A DNA stretch of 64,000 bases, from assembly GCA_009761415.1 (NCBI GenBank), contig QUOL01000011.1, positions 1,054,001 to 1,118,000 of the forward strand, read 5' to 3'. Positions 23,501 to 32,697 of this stretch are shown here, piece by piece. The notes beneath the pieces are model-generated. The model ran no database searches. It saw only the letters and a program-made list of their open reading frames with translations, and had not been told where the DNA came from. Source of the DNA: Sarcomyxa edulis (taxonomy: Eukaryota > Basidiomycota > Agaricomycetes > Agaricales > Mycenaceae). The translations under genes and the position numbers were made by a program. How positions within the stretch are numbered: position 1 is the stretch's first letter; the number at the start of each line of letters is the position of its first letter.

Positions 23501-23617
23501 TCTATGGTGCTCGAAAATCACAGTTTTTCGATTCAAAAGGATTAATATCGTACCTTCGTTTTCCTCTTCAACTACAGGGTCCTTCGGAGCTGATTTACTG
23601 GACTTTTGTCGAGCCAT
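20533..23617 (-). CDS. DUF6532-like Agaricomycete protein
   Basis: Multi-exon gene. The start at 23617 (MARQKSSKSAPKDPV) is in a short basic first exon. The long N-terminal half is disordered, rich in Ser, Pro and Gln with 'SSQQSSSQQPVPRPSVPRQP', and then acidic. The C-terminal half fits the layout of DUF6532 proteins as I remember it: 'FYPSQWTDVLEAAKRKYRLV' with 'AADCLTEAM' after it, a helical 'KARIMVTAHYKLF' exon, a 'FAHPALRDLCTEFYYG' exon, and a last pair, 'EGIWKAIMSLIRR' and 'PEDYNLGVVLD' before the stop at 20533. The family is lineage-expanded in Agaricomycetes; its function is unknown to me. Introns of 50-70 bp are all GT-AG as far as I followed them. The gene reads outward toward the left end of the element. 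The assignment rests on pattern recall, not a profile search. Confidence 0.6.
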
Positions 23618-23839
23618 CGTGTGGGTGCATGGAGCAAGTAGGTAGATGTCGTTTGAGGATAGGATTTGAAGCGCCTAATGGCTGCCAGCGCATCCGCCTA
23701 GAGTGACGTAAATCTGGAAAATGTATACGATTTCGAGGTTAATATCAAGTCATTTGCAGACATATATCCTAGAGTGAGTACTAGATATTCGAGGGATACA
23801 ACTGCACATGGTTACAATAACATCCACCCAAGATCCCCG

Positions 23840-24582
23840 TCAATCCAACTTGACCCCAAGTACTCTCCCACCAATTTTGACATAGTAGTCATCTATCGAA
23901 GGGTTAAGAAAGTAGTATTAGATAGGTAACATAAGTATGCACTTACCTTTATACTGCTGAACATGAGTACGTACATCTTGACGGGGCCGTTTCAGAATAG
24001 AGAAGTGCCCACTCTTTCGCACCGAATGTCGAACCCTTCCAACGTAAAGATCGGCCTCGTCAAGACATCGTTTGGCCTCGTCTAGGGTTTGTTGCGCACG
24101 TTGGTGTCTGATGCGATAAAGCTTGGCCTGGAGTGCGGTCTCCTTGAGTTGACATTCTGCGAGTAGTCGTTGAGCATGGCATGTATCTCGTCTTGCATCG
24201 GCGACGTCAAGGACACATTTCGCTTCTTGGACAGTTCTGATAGGAGGAGCCTGGTAGTGTAGGATCTATGAGATATAAATCAGCGAAAAATCCACGTAGA
24301 GACTTACCTTGCTTTCGTCCCTCAAAAATGCAGTATCTGGGCTGATTGGTCTCCCAATTCCTGGGAGTTCGGCAGACATTCTGTAAGAATCAGAAGTAGG
24401 GGAGCCTTGTGAGCCTCAAAAGCAGCGGACAAGGCGATGAACTTACTGTAGTACAATTCCACGTTGGTATTCAGATGAAGATAAGACGATAAGACGAAAG
24501 GTGCGCCAAAGTCTGTTTGTAACTCCGCAATAACTCCGCCACCTCGCGTTGCCATCGTCTTCCTCGACGTCGAGGGTTCCAT
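23840..24582 (-). CDS. Small coiled-coil protein, unknown
   Basis: Four exons can be joined from ATG 24582: 'MEPSTSRKTMATRGGGVIAE...', 'MSAELPGIGRPISPDTAFL...', a long helical exon ('HAQRLLAECQLKETALQAKL'), and 'DDYYVKIGGRVLGVKLD' before the stop at 23840. Introns begin GTAAGT and end CAG or TAG. The product is about 190 aa with a heptad-like central helix. I do not recognise the family. It follows the DUF6532-like gene's strand and starts just left of an inverted repeat (24563-24672) whose partner lies just upstream of the Plavaka gene. Confidence 0.5.
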
Positions 24583-24672
24583 GTAGATAAATTATAATGT
24601 ACCCCGTATAAACCAGGGGTGCACGTTATGATGCGCCTATATCACTTACGTGCCCGAGACACTTTATAATGT
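24563..24672 (+). repeat. Inner inverted repeat, left copy
   Basis: About 110 bp repeated in inverse orientation at 36640-36755. In the core of 86 bp (from TAAATTATAATGTACCCC) I count 75 matches. Similarity fades outward through a shared CTCGACGTCG. It overlaps the start of the coiled-coil gene. It could be the terminal repeat of a nested KDZ/TET element or a duplicated promoter. From 24673 to 25025 there is a G-rich stretch with no gene seen. Confidence 0.7.
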
Positions 24673-25025
24673 GCACCTCAAATTTCCGGAATGGCTGCCG
24701 GGGATTCGGGGGGTGGAATTGGTGGTTGCTAGGGTAGCTGCTTGTGCACCGGGGATTGTTAGGCATGTCGGGGGTAATCCGGGAGGAGGGGGAGGACCTT
24801 CCGTCGCTTGGAATCTATTGCCCCCCCCAAATAATTATACACTTTCTTTTATGAGACTCATTGATAACATAATGCTCATTGAAAGATCCAGTACTAAGTA
24901 GATAGAGAAGGTAAAAGAAGCTAGCGCGACGGATTGCAGAAACAGCCGCAATGACGCGTCACTTTCGTGTTCTACCATTTTGTAGTATATTAGTAGGGGA
25001 AGAATTATCGCGTTAACAGGAAGCT

Positions 25026-27867
25026 TTACCTCTTGGTAGAAGTGCCCGAAATTCCAGGTCCCCCATCTTTGCGTCGAGAACGTCGAGATTTAGCAACGTC
25101 CCCGTGCGTGGTGGAATCTCCATCATCTGTGGCTTTTCTGAAAGAAAGGATCAAACGCAACGCCTCGCAGATTGAACAAGCGAAGAACGTACCTCTTCTT
25201 TGCAGAGCTCCCAGTAGCAGGCGTCTCGCAACCACGCATCTTCTCCAGCACCCATGCAACGTCCTCTGCAAGACCCTCCCACACACTATCCATACCGTCG
25301 CTGTATCTCCACCAGGCCAATGTAAGAAGAATAAGCATGATCCCACTAGTTCCCCCGTTGCTCAATGGCGCCCAGTTGGTAACGGTGCCGTCGGTATCAA
25401 ACGGTTGTCGACCTTTGGGTTGTACCTCTGTCCACCACAGCTGGCATTGGCCTCGAAAGTCTGGACTAACCGGCACATTATCCCAAGGACGACCGTTCTT
25501 CATCCAGTCGGAGACCTCAGGAGGTCGAGATGAGAGTGGGAGACGGCCAGCCCTTTCCTAGAACCATGAATCAGTCAGAGTCAACGAAGAATGGGAGGCT
25601 ACTCAACTGGAAAACCTCGAGACCTTTCAAAGAACACCCATGCCTTGAGGCAACGTGCCCAAATAGAGCCCCACTCCTTCCCTTCTGTAAAATAGTCAAA
25701 CGATCTGTTGAAGTGCTCAGGCCATCCAGATCTATCGATTGAGCGGCTCAAAGAGGCGATAGAACTTGAAGAATCCACAGAGAAATCCCCAGACTGTTCA
25801 GTTGGAGTGGAGGAGGATGATGCCTGCTGCTGTTGCAGCACCGACGATGTCTGTTGCTGATGCTGCTGGGACGACGTCTGCTGCGGTTCTTTTGGCGGCG
25901 AAACAGATCCAGGTCGAGATGGGAACGATTCGGCGCGTTGAGGGTGGGATGGCTGTCGATCTTGTCCTAGCAGTGGGGCGGATGCGCGTTGGACAGGGGA
26001 CAACTGACGAGCCGGGGACGATTGACGAGCCGGGGAGGATTGACGAGCCGGGGAAGATTGACGAGCCGGGGATGATTGACGAGCGGGGGAGGATTGACGA
26101 GCGGGGGAGGATTGACGAGCCGGGGAGGATTGACGAGCCGGGGAGGATTGACGAGCCGGGGAGGATTGACGAGCCGGGGAAGATTGACGAGCCGGGGATG
26201 ATTGACGAGCGGGGGAGGATTGACGAGCGGGGGAGGATTGACGAGCGGGGGAGGATTGACGAGCGGGGGAGGATTGACGAGCGGGGGAGGATTGACGCGC
26301 CGGTGGGGATTGGGGAGCAGGAGACGATTGGGGAGGAGAAGAAGTTTGAGGGTCGTGAGGAGGCCCCTGCATGCCCTCGAGAGGACCTCGAGGTAAATCA
26401 TCTCCATCTTCGTCAAGGGGGGGGAGCTCTGCACGTTGGCTCGTCGTCTGAGTGCGGTTGGCTTCGAGATTTAACAGCTTGGGATCAATCGATGCATCGC
26501 CGTTTGAACCAGAGGCCGGGCCGCTAGATGCACGTTCATTTGAGGGTGAATCAAAGCGTAAGGCGTGAGCAAAAGGGTCGACGATGGAGGTAAAGCTTCC
26601 AGATGTGGCGGTAGGGTCATTCTGCCCTTCTTGGCCGCTGAACGCGTGGGAGTACGCCATTTCTGGGGCCTTGTCTTGCAGGAAAACGCGGTCTTGACAC
26701 TGCTGTTTAGCTGAAAGGATGATTAGAGCCACGTACAACAGAAAGATGAACAGGAAGGGTACGTACTGAAAAGTGCACGCCCAAAGCGACAAAGCGACGA
26801 GATCGCATCCGTAAATCCAGCGTTATCGAACACAGGCCATATCTTATTGATCGCACAGTTGCTCGTATCAGAGTGGACACTATATAGGAAGTCATATCAG
26901 TAAGCAAAGCCCTACAACAAGAATATGATGAACAATCGTACCTTCGAACGGACACCTCGCCACCTTCAGAAGCAATCGGTCCAACCATGAGCAAGGTAAC
27001 GTGTAAACCGAATCTCTCTGCGATAGCATCCACGAGAGGCACGAGAACTTCGTCTCCAGACTCCAAGGCTCTGGAAGATGAAAATTCATAAATAAATCCT
27101 AGATAATATAACGAACGAGAGACATACCTATGATATTCCTCTGCGGATGACTCATGATGTGCCTTCCTGCGGGTTTTATATGCATCTGCAGCGTCTTGGT
27201 AATTCTTGTCAGCCTGAGCGACGATGTTGGATCTGAAACCCTCCGACTCTTCGTTCCACTTGCGAGCTATGAAGTCTCGACACATCGAAAGGCGTTCACT
27301 GTTGGGTACCGTGGACTTCGCGTCGTTCCATATCTCCTGGAACTCGAACTGCATGGGCCCCCCTTTGTAATAGAGCGAGGAATAGAGGTTGATAGGATTT
27401 TGACGGCGAGGGCGAGCGGGTGCGTCGGAAATGGATTTCAAAAAATCTGCGATAGCACTCTTGTCCGATTTTTTAGCAGTATACTTGTGGCGAAACCATT
27501 GTGCGAGTTTCTGCAGAGTAAGAAATAAGAAGCCTAATCTTAACTCTCGAAAAAGCAATAGACTCACAGGACGAAGATCTTTCAAAATTTGACGCCTTCT
27601 TTCCACTTCTACATCTGGAAGCCCGGGCGCGCTTACTACATTTCCCTCATCGTCTTCAGGTATAATGCCTCCTGCGACGTCCTGGTCAAAAGGTAGATCG
27701 AAACCGTATCTTTTTAAGAAGATGTGTGTGATGCGCGTGTAGAAAGCGCTTGGGTCCGCTTTTTGAGCCTCCAGAAATTCGTCCTTGAAGCTTTCCAGAA
27801 AAAGGGATTTTGTGCCTTGAAAAGAGCTCGAACGACCAGCGGGTTTGCCTGATTTTTTACGACCCAT
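25026..27867 (-). CDS. Large Agaricomycete-specific protein with ARQSSP hexapeptide repeats
   Basis: Multi-exon gene from ATG 27867 (MGRKKSGKPAGRSSSFQG) to the stop at 25026. Exons in order: an N-terminal domain ('FYTRITHIFLKRYGFDLPF'), 'QILKDLRP', a helical exon ('NLYSSLYYKGGPMQFEFQ'), 'FGLHVTLLMVGPIASEGGEV' followed by 'SVHSDTSNCAINKIWPVFD', then a long disordered exon with about 17 tandem ARQSSP-type hexapeptides. The C-terminal exons contain 'SIWARCLKAWVFFERS', 'WWTEVQPKGRQPF', 'APLSNGGTSGIMLILLTLA' and a basic tail. From memory this fits a large, uncharacterised Agaricomycete family with an N-terminal DNA-binding-like part and a C-terminal W-rich domain, common near transposons. Function unknown. 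Long plus-strand open frames over the repeat are shadows. Confidence 0.6.
26005..26310 (-). repeat. 18-bp minisatellite, 17 copies, coding ARQSSP
   Basis: Unit TGACGAGCCGGGGAGGAT with few variants. The variant order of copies 3-6 repeats at copies 10-13, which points to a seven-unit block duplication. It lies in frame within the large minus-strand protein. Confidence 0.95.
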
Positions 27868-27955
27868 AATAATGTGGACGAAATGTGAGTCAGCCACAAC
27901 CCAAATATATACAAAGAGTTGAAATTGCACTCGGTGCGGCTAGCATCGGCTATCG

Positions 27956-29191
27956 ATGTCCAAACCCAAGACTCTCATAACTCAAGATCTCGTCGGGCTC
28001 GACGAGCAGGAAGCAGCTTATCTGATAGCTGCCATATCAGACGATATACCATCCGAAGACGGTAAGTTATACTGATTTCATTTATATAAACTCTACCTAT
28101 GTAATCTAACAGATCAACCCAAAACGTCTACTCGAACCCGGCCTGTTTCGAGCATCAAAGACTCGACGAAATACAATGTAGATGGTGGATCTTCTCCTGG
28201 TATCTACGATGAATGGTAAGCCACCGTTCTATGAGATTTATCTTGGGCCCCGAGGTTCTGTTTCACAGGTATCAAGCTGGAGATGCTACCATTGGGAAAT
28301 CGGGCGTTACAGCGCGAGCATTCAAAGACTACTCCTCGACTCATACAGTTCGCGAGTCTTCCTATTCCCAGAATACCAAAAACCCAGACAACACATCGAC
28401 TCAAAGCGCTAGCAGTTTGAAACGCCCTCCAAGCTGGATCCCCCCATCTACGTCAACGTCTAGCATTGGTGGCAGCAGAAGTCGAGTAGCAGATCGAGCA
28501 CCCCCTTTTGTAGTTGTATTCAAGGGAACCGTTCCTGGTGTGTACGGCGACTGGTGCGTGGCCTAAACTTTGTGATCTTGAAAACCGGCTAACACGTTTC
28601 CAGGCCTAGCGTTCTCTCTGCGACTGAAGGTGTTGATGGGGCTTTTTTCGGCGAGTTCGATAGCCTTGAGGAAGCAAACACGGCGTGGCGGACTGCACTT
28701 CAAGGGAACGACTATGCAGTCCTAGATCGCAGCTCAATTTTTCCACGACGCGACGTCGAGCAGGGGGTCTTCGATGATGATGACCCCTTCTTTTCGTTAC
28801 CCTGGTCTGCGCCACCCTCCAGCCCAGATCCACCTGCGGCTTCAAACTCCCGCCATTCTCATACCGCACCTCCCCTCAAGAGCGTTCGAATCAAAGTAGA
28901 GCCAGACTCACCCACCCCCACCCCCACCCGTTCCAAACCCCCATCGTCGGTCAAGGGCAAGGGCAAAGGCTACACAGTTTTTCAGGGCATCAACCCCGGT
29001 GTCTACGAAACATGGTGCGTCATCATCGCCCTCTCTTTTAGGAAAAAACTAACAGAAATAGGGAAGAGGCGAAGGCCGAGACACACGGCGTTTCGGGAAA
29101 CCTCCACGAGTCGTTTGAGACCCTTGCTATCGCGCAACGTAAATTTGAATCTGCTCTTCAGGAGGGTAAAGTGAAGGAGCTTGGCAGATAA
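27956..29191 (+). CDS. Protein with three RNase H1 N-terminal / viroplasmin-like domains
   Basis: Five exons (27956-28061, 28113-28215, 28269-28553, 28604-29014, 29062-29191) give an in-frame 344-aa protein. The third domain is clear: 'YTVFQGINPGVYETW' then 'EEAKAETHGVSGNLHESF', the pattern of the RNase H1 N-terminal (hybrid-binding)/caulimovirus viroplasmin fold. The second, 'FVVVFKGTVPGVYGDW' with '...GVDGAFFGEFDSLEEAN', matches well. The first is reduced ('SPGIYDEW' plus a diverged tail). An intron interrupts the codon of the conserved Trp in all three domains. No RNase H catalytic domain is present, so it should bind RNA:DNA hybrids or double-stranded RNA without cutting; this is inferred from the family. 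It is divergent from the 25-27.9 kb gene, 88 bp apart. The charged linker includes 'KSVRIKVEPDSPTPT', a possible sumoylation site. Confidence 0.75.
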
Positions 29192-29321
29192 CCATTTTAT
29201 TTCGAATTGTATATTTCTTTTCAATACATTTGTTTTATTTGAGACATAGCCCTCCACGTGTGTTTGAGAACAAAACAAAATGGATCGATATATGGGGATA
29301 CAGAGCTAAGAGAGTTGCGAA

Positions 29322-29954
29322 CTAATACGACATGGATAGCTGAGGGCCGCAGGTAATGCCCAGAGCTTTGCATACCGCTCTCATCTCCTCCTTCTCCTTC
29401 TCCTTCATTTCGCGTCCCTCGTCCCTGCGTTTCCTATACATTATCGTGTTGGGAATGAAAGTACGAGCAGAAACAAACGCACTCACCTAAACCTATCCAG
29501 CTTTGCCTGCAAACGCAGACGCTCCCGGTTTCTGTTGATGAGGGAGGCAAAAATAATTTCAGCGAGTAGTAGTACACTATTGTGAGGGAGCATACCTTTC
29601 TCGCCAGCGAGCGTCGGCGGCCTTTCTCTGCTCCTTCTTCTGTTCAATTTTTTCTGGAGGCAATGCTCGTTGATTTTCTCTGGCCCTTGTGAGATTGAAG
29701 TCAGAATGTCAGTTGTTAACTAAATAGAAATGGGCAACGTACTTTGCTTGACGATCCCTTGCCTTCTCTCGCAGTACTCTCTGATTCCTGGAGTACGTCG
29801 TTCATATAAATCAATTGTAACGAGCAGTTGATGAGACCTACCTTTTGTAATAGACGGCAAGATTGGCAAGGCGCGAAATGCGCTTGTGGAACGCATCTGC
29901 GTTTTCGGAAGGGCCATCGGCATTGGGGGTTTCGTCGTCGTCGGACGCAGACAT
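29322..29954 (-). CDS. Small basic coiled-coil protein
   Basis: Five or so tiny exons from ATG 29954: 'MSASDDDETPNADGPSENAD', 'RISRLANLAVYYKR', 'NQRVLREKARDRQAK', 'RENQRALPPEKIEQKKEQRK' and onward, 'NRERLRLQAKLDRFR', ending 'ALGITCGPQLSMSY'. Introns are about 45-70 bp with GT-AG ends. The protein is very rich in Arg, Lys and Glu and should form one long charged helix. Similar YY..N..VREK..-type proteins are common unknowns in Agaricomycetes. A nucleic-acid or chromatin role is plausible from charge but unproven. The palindromic array begins only 27 bp upstream of the start codon, so it lies in the promoter or 5' UTR. Confidence 0.5.
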
Positions 29955-29980
29955 GTTCAATGTGTGAGTCAATGTGCTGG

Positions 29981-30225
29981 CGTGATGAGATTCGCGACTT
30001 CGTGAAATCAAGGGAGTCGCGAATCTCATCACGGTCTGGACCTGCGTGATGAGATTCGCGACTTCGTGGAATCAAGGGAGTCGCGAATCTCATCACGGTC
30101 TGGACCTGCGTGATGAGATTCGCGACTTCGTGAAATCAAGGGAGTCGCAAACCACGTCACGCAAGTCCAGACCGTGATGAGATTCGCGACTCCCTTGATT
30201 CCACGAAGTCGCGAATCTCATCACG
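29981..30225. repeat. Array of GTGATGAGATTCGCGACT hairpins
   Basis: The 18-mer GTGATGAGATTCGCGACT and its inverse alternate. Each pair forms a hairpin with about 20-bp arms and a 15-bp spacer (TTCGTGAAATCAAGG-like), joined by GGTCTGGACCTG. There are three direct copies at about 62-64-bp period and a fourth inverted. Every arm carries a TCGCGA core with CpG sites. It lies between the coiled-coil and TET/JBP genes. Confidence 0.9.
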
Positions 30226-30336
30226 GTATCGATGAAGAGGGGAAGGTATATACTAATATGATCTCTTTTGCAACTACTAGTACATTATTCTAATACAAAG
30301 AGGGTGTGTATTGTAGTGCTACACAAATTCCTGATA

Positions 30337-30704
30337 TATCATGTCTATACTCTATGAGTTGGTAGTGAGTCGCGAACCTCACCATGCATATTTCTCATAC
30401 ATTGGCATGGAGTCGCGAACATCACCATGCACATTTCTCATGCATTGGCATGGAGTCGCGAATCTCATCACGCCAGCGCAAAGCATGGTGATGTTCGCGA
30501 CTCCATGAAAGTCGCAAACCACGTCATGATAGCAACGGAGTCGCGAATCTCATCACGCCAGCGCAAAGCATGGTGATGTTCGCGACTCCATGCCAATGCA
30601 TGAGAAATGTGCATGGTGATGTTCGCGACTCCATGCCAATGTATGAGAAATATGCATGGTGAGGTTCGCGACTCACTACCAACTCATAGAGTATAGACAT
30701 GATA
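30337..30704. repeat. Long inverted repeat (368 bp) with the same TCGCGA motif
   Basis: The left arm from 30337 (TATCATGTCTATACTCTATG) is the exact inverse of the right arm ending at 30704 over more than 120 bp. The centre contains smaller palindromes (GGAGTCGCGAATCTCATCAC against GTGATGTTCGCGACTCC). If transcribed it would fold into a long double-stranded RNA. The 30226-30336 gap before it holds nothing recognisable. Confidence 0.9.
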
Positions 30705-30769
30705 CGATGTGTTCACGACTTTTTTTTACTATTATATTACACGCTGTGTCCCAATTGCAATGCTGGTAG

Positions 30770-32513
30770 CTACTTCAACAGGTCATCTAATCTAGAAAAC
30801 ATTCCAAGTCCCTCCTCCCATCGAGTCTTCTGATCTGCAGATCTCTTCCTCTTTTCTGCATCGCTAGCCTCTCTGTCAAATGCCAAATCGGACCGAAAAC
30901 CATTGTAGACGAAGCGAAACAGATGGCCTGAGCTATACTGCGTGAATGAGTAGCGCGTCTCCCCTGGTTGAATTCGTGTGTTTGAATGGCGTAGAAGTGC
31001 GGACGGTATGAGGATTGTCGAGCCTGGAGGAAAGCGAATTACTAACCCAAGATTCCAAAGGACGAGGTGGCCGCCGAGGTCTGGATTGAAACGACCAAGG
31101 GCTGTGATGGCACACCAGCCCCAGGCTAGATTAGCAGCGTCGATGTGAGGAAGTGTGGTGGTTTGGGGGCCAAAGTTAAACGTCGCTGCTGCGAAGACTC
31201 CTTTGGCAAAGTTGCGCTTGAGCTTTGAGTTCCACGATAGAAGTGCATCGAGGCCCGTTTGAAGAAAGAGGAACACATGAGGTGCGAATGCTGCAAGAAG
31301 GCCTTGGACAAGGCGTTAGATTAGCGTGCACAGGCTAAGGCGATCGCGTACATACAGTTTGCAAAGCCTGACATACGAATGAGCGCAGCATGAGCAAGGA
31401 GATTCAGAATGATAGCTTCGTTCGTCAAGGAGCTCTGGTCTAGATTGCGGGGCGTCTTCGAGGGATTAGCAATTAGCGCAATATTTGAGGAGGGGCTTAC
31501 TCGCTGGCCTCCGCCGTACGATATCCCCACTGCAACTGCTGCGAATGGTCCCCTACGATGATCTTTCTGATTTGGCGTGAAGCGGGCCTTTGCACCCGCT
31601 TCCTCAAAGGCTGTGGTGACGGGGTTGACCACATCGTTCTGCCATTTGGGATCTCGCGGCTGACCACCAAGCACTCCAACCACGCGACGGTCAGCGTCAA
31701 TTATAGGTCGCGAAGATCTAGTGTACGTCAGTACTTTACTTGCTTAGGTACCGGAGGGAACTCACTGTCCATCCCAATCGACAAGCCTCATCCCATACTC
31801 TGGCCCAAGTAGTTCAGAAACGTTTAGCAGACCCATCCCGCCTTCATATCGATGACCTATCCATGCAGACCCAGCAACAGGAATCGCTTTCAAGTCCAGC
31901 TTTGTCTCAATCGCGTCGGGTACAGATCTGGAGCGCCGAGTTAAGGCAACCTTCTTGAGTGAGTTTGCCTGAGAAGCAGCAGCAGCTTCGCGCGCCTTGT
32001 AACGAGACTCTCTCTTCCTTCTCGCCTTTTTTGAGAGGTGGGACCACTTTGCAGAGGGGGTTTGGTTCTCGTGGAAGAGGCCCTTCGGTATGGCGGCTTG
32101 TTTGTTGTCTTCAGCGCCTTTGGGGGTGGCGGTAGGTTCAGGCTCACCGTCAGACTCGTACGTGTCAAGCCCTGCCTCTTGATAAGCGTCGAGACTATCC
32201 TGAATACGGAATGGGAAGGCTCCCTCGATAGCGTCGTCGATGTCAAAGGTGAAGGGCGAGAAGGTAGCGCCCGATCGCGTGTTTCCTAATTAAGAAGCGA
32301 CGTCAGTCAACGTTCAAAGTAAGAGATGAGGCAGTAAGAATTGTAGCCCCAAGGTCAGGCCACTGTATTTGCAAAGGTGCAAGGGAATCAAAGGCATCGC
32401 CATAGCGCGTCTGCCTTTTCTGCAGATTCCAAGGTCGGACCCGCGTACTAAGGGCTTACGGAACGGCTGAAGGGTTTGAAAGATTTAATAAATGAGCGGA
32501 ACTTACGCTCCAT
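30770..32513 (-). CDS. TET/JBP-family 2-oxoglutarate/Fe(II) dioxygenase (copy 2)
   Basis: Same family as the gene at 322-2105. ATG 32513 opens a 7-nt coding exon joined over a long intron to 'NTRSGATFSPFTFDIDDAI'. Further exons contain 'GMRLVDWDGQ', 'DHRRGPF...GISYGGGQR' and 'RMSGFANC'. The catalytic exon shows the HxD motif as His-Ile-Asp in 'LPHIDAANL', a distal His in 'LRHSNT' and Arg in 'GETRYSFTQYSSG'. All metal- and cosubstrate-binding residues are present. The protein ends 'MFSRLDDLLK'. It is transcribed divergently from the KDZ transposase with 184 bp between start codons. Expected role: oxidation of 5-methylcytosine in DNA. The link to transposon regulation is inferred. The exact short exons between 31300 and 31760 are approximate. 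Confidence 0.8.
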
Positions 32514-32697
32514 TTCTACCAACTTTGCTCTTCGGCTCTGGGTGTGTTGAGCGACAATGGTGTGGCGAGCTTGAGGCTTTGAAGTTTTAGGCTGAGGGTG
32601 TACAAACGAGTGGCAACAACGCGCCAGTCACATCTGTGACTTGTACAGCGCAATCACGATCAACCAAGTTTTTCGACATCCAACACGCTCGTGGCTC
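32514..32697. promoter_or_regulatory. Putative bidirectional promoter between TET/JBP and KDZ genes
   Basis: The 184 bp between the two divergent start codons hold no other gene. I see no clear TATA box. Shared control of the two genes is inferred from spacing only. Confidence 0.5.

Noticed and set aside
25766..26527. Long plus-strand open frame with repeated 'RIDEPG' peptides
   Set aside because: It is the antisense shadow of the 18-bp minisatellite inside the minus-strand gene; flanking minus-strand exons have proper splice sites and the plus frame has none.
29981..30704. Regular repeats with spacers that might suggest a CRISPR array
   Set aside because: Repeats are palindromic and alternate in orientation, spacers are themselves repeated, and the context is a eukaryotic intron-containing region.
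32641..32697. Upstream TTG start for the KDZ transposase
   Set aside because: ATG at 32698 is in frame and gives a conventional basic N-terminus; there is no reason to invoke a non-ATG start.
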